From Chiua virens (Eukaryota; Basidiomycota; Agaricomycetes; Boletales; Boletaceae), in assembly GCA_019787685.1 (NCBI GenBank), contig JAHNUO010000069.1:1-64000 (forward strand): 64,000 nucleotides of DNA, read 5' to 3'. The position numbers were made by a program, and so were the translations under genes. Numbering within the stretch: position 1 is the first letter of the stretch; each line of letters starts with the position of its first letter. The notes below the pieces were generated by a model that was given only the letters and a program-made list of their open reading frames with translations, had not been told where the DNA came from and did not search any database. This document shows positions 58,412 through 64,000 of this stretch, one piece after another.

Positions 58412-60503
58412 CTACAGATCGTGATACTCTAAGGGAAACCGATGGGGAACGAGAGGAGGACGGCCAAAATAATCAAAAAACGTCTGGATGTAAAAAAGAC
58501 ACGCCCGAGACATGATCTCATAGGCTTCCACGCACTTCGATCCTGGCTTTAAATTAATGTACGAAAAAGAAGGATGCGCGTTCGGCCAGGTGGAGAGAAG
58601 CAGACAAAATGCATGTAAGACCTGTTCGTCGTCAGGAAAACTGTCTGTCAGCCCGAGATTGCCAGCTCTGGATGGGAGAGGCTCCGACCACAGCACGAGA
58701 CCCGAACTGCCCAAGAAAATACCATGAAAGAAGCCAAGTCGTTCTGTACGATGTTCAGCCCACAAGCGAGGATTGAGGACTTGATCGAGAGCACACAGCT
58801 CATATCGCCAACCAGTCTCGTAGATCTCCCATAGGATAGCTTTGACGAGGCGGGGTGGGGGGTTGGTCAGCGAGGGGATTGAAATCAATTTGCCGCGCCA
58901 ATCCACCTGTTCTGTGGGGGCGTAACTAGATCCTTGCGTCAGGGCAGCAACCTCGTCACCAAGAGCATCCAGCACAGCCAGTTTACGACCCTTGGCAGAA
59001 TCGCTGCGGCTTGTGACCGCAGTTTCGAGCTCTTCCCTGAAGGGCACGCCATGGAGTATCTCCCTCCACTGTTGGGGAGATGGGAATCGAGCGGGGGGGT
59101 TGTGATCGAGCCGACGAATCCACATAGGACGAATTGCAAGCCAGTTTGTCATAAACAGCTGGCGGCGCTCAGGGGCTTGTGGCGAGATAAGTAGGGCTGG
59201 TTCTGGGACACGATATCCCTGATCCACCAAGCCCTTCTTCACCCTGGACGGGTCTTTGTCGACACGTTTCAATGCGTTTTCCCACACGCGGAAGGAGAGC
59301 GGCATATCGGGCACGCACAGCTCTGCCCACTTGTCACGACCTGCAGAGTTTGCTTCACAATGGGTTAGCCCACGCCTTATCGATAATGTCGGTAGATATC
59401 ACCTACCTGACTGGGGTCGACCGTGCTTCTGCTTCTGCTTCTTCTCTGCTCTCCTGGACTGAGCTTGAGAGGGCATTTTACCTGCTTGCGAGGAGAGTTG
59501 AGGGGTGGAGGGATTGGGAATACTGGAGTTCTGATTTGCAGAACCTGTGTAGGCGCGCCGCGTGTGGAAATGACGATTGAAACCTCCTCGTCCGTGATAG
59601 AGATTGTTGAAAGGTCGTGCAGGTTTGCCAGCTTCGGCGTACATGCTACGGATAATATCATCGGGGAACGTGAACTTGACCGGTCTCTCGATGTTGGTCT
59701 CAGGGGTGATAGTGTGGCAGGGATGGATCAGCCATACTGGCACACCTGCGTGGAAGAGATCGTCGCAAGTTTTCGTCTCTTGCGTGAAACAACCCATCCA
59801 GTGGGACCGGACAGGAAGGGGGGGACCAGAAGGGTAGGCAATGCGAGGTTGAACATACATTACATAGTCGAGGAACGCCAAAGTGTCGAGGAAATACCGT
59901 TGAGCTTGAGCGACGAAGACAATGATATCACGATAGGTAAGGGGATGGTTGAGGAGTAGCATGATGTCGTGTTTCAGGGACTGGACCATCCTACTCGCGA
60001 TGTCTTGCTTGTCGCCACGGGTGTTTTTCCATTCCTTGTGGCGGTCAGATGCAATCCGAAGTAAGGAAGCGACGCCGATTGCCTTTTCTTGCTTCAGCTT
60101 CCCAACCTGAAAGGCAGCGTGGGGAATGGGCTCGAAGTCTTCAGGTGTGGGGCGATACCATGCCCATGACAAAGGGTCGGGCGCTGGATAGTTTTCCTTG
60201 CGACGGATACAGACGGCGTAACGGTACTCTTCGCAGTACATCTGTGGCCATTGGAAACAGTCCGCGGCACCAAATCGTCCGTCTGCTCGAGCACATAGTT
60301 CCTCTTTGCCATTATGGGGTTCGGGGACGAAAGACATGTTGGGCGAGGTGTAGATGGTCGTAGTACCATAATCTGTAGCAATTGATTTGGCATCCAAGCT
60401 TTTGTACGTAGCTGGTGTACTGTGTGGGTTTTGATGTCGAAAACAGAGTGAGACAGGGCTTACGATCATGAGTGCGAGTTTGGGGGGTAAATTTCGAGGC
60501 CAT
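58412..60503 (-). CDS. Agaricomycete protein of unknown function, Plavaka-associated
   Basis: Three exons are proposed: 60503-60464, 60411-59407 and 59340-58412. The sum of 1974 bp gives 657 residues. I recognise the family only as an abundant basidiomycete hypothetical protein often found beside Plavaka transposases. Typical blocks are FVPEPHNGKEELCARADGRFG, CFQWPQMYCEEYRYAVCIRR, AWYRPTPEDFEPIP, WMGCFTQETKTCDDLFHAGVPVW and a C-terminal half with WRYELCALDQVL, FFHGIFLGSSGLVLW, NLGLTDSFPDDEQVLHAF and FYIQTFFDYFGRPPLVPHRFP. No catalytic domain or membrane segment is seen. A Lys/Arg-rich stretch near residues 330-350 could be a nuclear signal. It lies on the same strand as the transposase, 0.5 kb upstream of it, so it may be part of the same element. 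A start at 60337 (MSFVPEP) is the alternative if the first small intron is wrong. Confidence 0.75.
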
Positions 60504-60655
60504 AGTGGGTTGGGGGGGGGAAGAATGGGGCTAAAATATTGGTTAGGATCATGCCGATGAACTAAGGGTTAGGTACTGTACCTGGATTGATGGTAGCAGA
60601 GTCTAATTCACTCAGAGGTGCGAGATGGTGCGGCGACGAGGCAGACCAGAACGAC

Positions 60656-61723
60656 GGGAGGGTGGAACCAGAGGGGAAGCGCTTCAAAGGGTCTTCAACC
60701 CTACTATCGCTCGATTCGTGATGGCGACAGGGCGACCCTATGGACACAAAGTCCAAAAGCGTTCTCTGTGCGACACAAAGTCAGACAACAAGAGAAGTTC
60801 GAGCGGCACAAAGCCAGCTCTGAATCGGGGCTTGGGACAAGGAAGCGCGGGTGTCGGCGCAAGGTCTTGAGGGCAATGCACGTCGGTGGCAAGGAGGGCG
60901 GAGTCGTTGGAACGAGCGTCGGTCCAGGCGCAGGAGGCGTCGCGCAAAGTCTTTAGGATGAGCGATAATAAAGCAGGGGAGGTACTAGGCACGATCCAGG
61001 AAGACGTCGATGGTAGGCGGTGGCAAGGACGGAGATCTGACACTGAAAGTCGGTTGTCCATGATTGATAATGTTTGTCACTGTATAATAATCCACAATAA
61101 CTCGTCGAAGTGTTGTGGACTCGTGTTGTTATTGTTGCTTGTTTACAAGCATCAAGTGCGGAATCTCTCCAACAGGTGGGAAGAAGCTTCCTGGAGGGTG
61201 CCAATGAGTACGGTGAGTCATCAATTCATCAATGGATCACTGAGTTCTAACTGAGTCGTTTTCTGCGACAAGGCTAGTTGCGCCGTTGGTGGTAAGGTCT
61301 CGGAGCATGGTTGGGGCTCGGTACGTCCCCGAATGCGAGTTCTCATAGACTGCTCGTGCTAACCAGTGTCCATATCCATTCCATCCACGCTGGGGTCCCA
61401 TCTTCAAGATCAACGCCTCCCGTGCCCAGTCGTTGACGCACCCCCCGACCCTCAAGATCGACATCTCTCGTGCCTAGTTGCTCACGCACTACTCCGAATC
61501 CGTCCTTGCCATGCCCACATTCAAGACCTTGCGCCGTCCACGGATCACCGGATCTTACTGAGTTGGCTCTGTGCCGCTCGAACCTCTCTGTCGTCTGACT
61601 TTGTGTCGCACAGAGAACGCTTTTGGACTTTGTGTCCATAGGGTCGCCCTGTCGCCATCACGAATCGAGCGATAGTAGGGTTGAAGACCCTTTGAAGCGC
61701 TTCCCCTCTACGTCCACCCTCTC
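60656..61723. repeat. inverted-repeat segment, ~160-bp arms
   Basis: The left arm, about 60656-60816, is the reverse complement of the right arm, about 61566-61723. About 110 bp in the middle is nearly identical (AGGGGAAGCGCTTCAAAGGG through GGACACAAAGTCCAAAAGCG). A second short inverted pair, CGGCGCAAGGTCTTGA, lies inside at 60855-60870 and 61521-61536, so the original arms were longer and have diverged inward. No transposase, target duplication or clear ends were found. It may be a non-autonomous element or a fold-back rearrangement. The small frames inside are shadows of the repeat. Confidence 0.65.
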
Positions 61724-61855
61724 TTCGCCCATTTCACCGAAGTAAGTACAGCACCAAAGTCCCTCTACTAATGTACCTCCTCCTCATCATACTCGCCACT
61801 GCCATCCCCAGCGTGCTTGACATCGCCTCTAACACCCCCTGCATCTCGGATCACC

Positions 61856-63446
61856 CTACTCAGACCACGCAGCTGGATCGACCTCGACCAATCTCTGGCC
61901 CATTATCCATTCCTGGATTTGATCCAGCTGTAGCTTCTCCCCCTCGTCTTCCCTCAAACGTTTGATCATATCCTTCGCCCTGTGGTAGTCATCCCACCAC
62001 ATGGCTGGTTTGACCTCCTGTCTCTCCATCCGACCTTCGCGGTAATCACGGGCCGATGCAGCGATCGCTGCTACCCCCAACGCAAAGAGATTGTCCAGCG
62101 CTGGGTGGGGGTCTGAGGGGTCGATGAAAGTCCATAACGTCGGTGAGTGAACATATAGATGTTCGATCACCAAATCCTGAAAGTAGCCTGCGGTGAAGAG
62201 GGGAGAGGTGGGTCCGTCGCGCAGATGGTCGTAGCCCTGTATGATTTCATTTGCCCTTGCAGCACGGTAAGCAATAGCCTCTTCTGGTGTGCAGCTAGGC
62301 TCCCCCCACTGAAACCTTTTTCGCAGTCCGAGAGTGGAGTTCGCGTGAGACGCAACATAGCTTTTCCATTGCTGTAGTATGTCACTGATGGGTCGCGCCG
62401 TTTCCTTGCGCAATGTTTTGGGAGTCTCGACGGGTGAAGCACCCAACAGTGAATTCATGGCGCTGTTCATGGCATCCACGATCAGGTTTTTCCGTACAGT
62501 CTCCGTCATGACGGCTTCCCCCGTAACCATTTTATTTTGCACGTAGGCTTTGGTGCGCTTGATGACCCCTGTAACAGCGATCGCCGATAGCGTTACACAG
62601 GGCTCAACAGGTGTGCCATCGTTGCCGTTGCCGTTGTGAGACAGTGCAGCTCTTGACTGACTGCTGCGAGGTTCACGTTTCTTGATCGATTTTTTTAGCA
62701 TCTTATCAAGTCGAAACGTTTCGACAACACTCACTCGTTTTTTAGGTGCTGGCTTTGGTGGGGGCAAGACGTGTTGAGTAGTAGGGGGAGCTGATGGAGC
62801 GGCGCCGATCATTGAATCGGCTGGATAAGTTTCCTGAGCCCTCAAATCGGCTTGTTGAGCACCAAAGAAGTCGAGGGATGAAGTTGCGGAGCCTTGGTGA
62901 AGGGGAAAGTGCGAGGAAGGGTTGATCTGTGGGTCCATAATTGCCCCGATGGTTGAATCATCCGCTTGTGGACCGAATGCTGACACAGGATCGGCAGAGA
63001 ACCACGAAGCATCGTGTGCTGGAGGGTGCACGCCAGCGTGATGCCTCCAACTGATGGCTTGTTGAGCACCAATGGAGTCAAAGGATGAAGGTGTGGAGCC
63101 TTCGTAAAGTGGAAAGTGCGAGGAAGGGTTGATCGGTGCGTGGATGACTGCCCCGATGGTTGAATTGTCCACTTGTGGACCGAAAGCTGACACGGGATGA
63201 TGATGAACAGGGAACCACTCAGCGCCATCAGTCGGGATGCCAGCGTCGATGGATGAAGACACGGCCGCAGGGTTAGGCTGTAAATCTTGGGCGGGATCCT
63301 CGAAAGTGACGGTTGGATTTTCCCTGCCAGTGGAAGCTACGGATACCGGTGATTGGTGCGATGTATGCTGATAGTAGTACTAGAAAATAATTTATAGACG
63401 TTGGTCTATAGAGAGACATACTTACCTGGGGGTTTGTGTGTGCCAT
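61856..63446 (-). CDS. DUF6532-like basidiomycete protein with internal repeat
   Basis: Two exons are proposed: 63446-63426 and 63379-61856. The sum of 1545 bp gives 514 residues. The N-terminal third is Ser/Pro/His-rich and contains two copies of a unit of about 47 residues, PVSAFGPQ(V/A)D(N/D)STIGA...INPSSHFPL...FGAQQA, offset by 71-72 residues. A basic stretch follows (KKRVSVVETFRLDKMLKKSIKKREPR), then a helical domain from about residue 275: VIKRTKAYVQNKM, DAMNSAMNSLLG, SPLFTAGYFQDLVIEHLYV, and LDNLFALGVAAIAASARDYREG. That last part resembles DUF6532, a large domain family of unknown function found mainly in Basidiomycota. The assignment to the family is from memory of its layout and should be treated as probable. 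The strong GTAAGT donor fixes the short first exon. Confidence 0.7.
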
Positions 63447-63576
63447 TGTCGAGCGAGTATCAGCGGTAGTCAGAAGAAATGGTCCAATTAGATGTACGAC
63501 GTTAGTCTATTCATAGCATCAGGATGACAACATGCATACACAGACTCGTAAGGCAATGATTCAGAATAATACAAGA

Positions 63577-64000
63577 TTACAACGGAGAGGACACCTGGGA
63601 TTCTGCGGAATGGGGGGAGAGCGGTGATCCGTCTTCAGTACCTTCCTCGGACGATGTCCTCTCCGAATCGCTAAATCCGCTGAAATGCTCCTCCGAATCA
63701 TGAGATACACGGACTTTCCCAACACCGCCTCTTTCGAACAGGTCTGAAACCCGTAGACCAATCACGTCCTGCATTTCACCCAATTGTGCCTCGGAAATGG
63801 CCAACGCCGTAAGCTGCTCCAAATGAGTGTCCCTGTAAAATTGCTTGCTATCTTCGACATCTTCTAGGCCGCGAGCACCGAGGACTTGATCAAGTAGAAT
63901 CAGGTATGCCCCACTGACGGCGTGGGCTCCAGCATGCTGGTCATGCATGTTGGTCAGAAAGACCATATGCTGCTCTGATGATTTCATTTCTGCCTTGGCG
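63577..64000 (-). CDS. hypothetical protein, C-terminal part (runs off the window)
   Basis: The minus frame is open from the window edge to a stop at 63577, so the N-terminus is missing. About 141 residues are visible: a helical stretch (HAVSGAYLILLDQVLGARG, then LEQLTALAISEAQLGEMQDV) and an acidic, Ser-rich tail (SGFSDSERTSSEEG). I do not recognise the family. It lies about 130 bp from the DUF6532-like gene start in the same orientation. Confidence 0.45.
   Translation of the reverse strand, partial: AKAEMKSSEQHMVFLTNMHDQHAGAHAVSGAYLILLDQVLGARGLEDVEDSKQFYRDTHLEQLTALAISEAQLGEMQDVIGLRVSDLFERGGVGKVRVSHDSEEHFSGFSDSERTSSEEGTEDGSPLSPHSAESQVSSPL

Noticed and set aside
61343..61641. Frames of 91 and 98 codons on opposite strands
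   Set aside because: They lie in the inverted-repeat segment and are by-products of the repeat.

Overview
The window is nuclear DNA from a basidiomycete fungus, most likely an Agaricomycete. Genes are split by many short (about 45-100 bp) GT-AG introns. Single-copy eukaryotic genes (RAD4/XPC, TRM61, HOS3, NTA1) lie among Agaricomycete-type families: a Plavaka transposase with its partner protein, a DUF6532-like protein, a Fus1-like SH3 membrane protein and a multi-intron carboxylesterase. I cannot name the species. For nine genes I rebuilt the exons by hand; in each case the summed exon length is a multiple of three and the splice junctions restore recognisable family motifs.

Layout. 0-1.3 kb: F-box protein (-). 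1.3-6.3 kb: transposon graveyard with a decayed pogo/Tigger-like fragment, a T-poor coding-like repeat tract, a broken PIF1-type helicase and a possible LTR end. 6.7-8.5 kb: Fus1-like SH3 protein (+). 8.5-18 kb: gene-poor, with an 866-bp foldback element (TA target duplication, 278-bp arms) and two related small zinc-finger genes. 18.5-20.9 kb: secreted-type carboxylesterase (-). 21.9-22.5 kb: frame-disrupted MYND gene.

23.8-47.2 kb is the conserved core: RAD4 (+), TRM61 (-), a PAS-domain protein (+), a 3.9-kb gene-free stretch, an FYRN/FYRC protein (+), NTA1 (+), HOS3 (-) and two tandem short-chain dehydrogenases (-). RAD4 and TRM61 converge; TRM61 and the PAS gene diverge from a 414-bp shared promoter region. 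These genes cover DNA repair, tRNA modification, chromatin and N-degron processing and do not form an obvious pathway.

47-64 kb is transposon-rich. A complete 3273-bp pogo/Tigger-like element (26-bp inverted repeats, TA duplication) carries a transposase with one in-frame stop. Beside it lies a Plavaka (CMC superfamily) transposase and its partner protein of unknown function, then an inverted-repeat segment, a DUF6532-like gene and a partial gene at the right edge.

The most notable points are an 8-nt microexon carrying the catalytic lysine codon in both dehydrogenases, two GC-AG introns, the intact pogo-type element with a decayed relative 48 kb away, and the Plavaka/partner pair.
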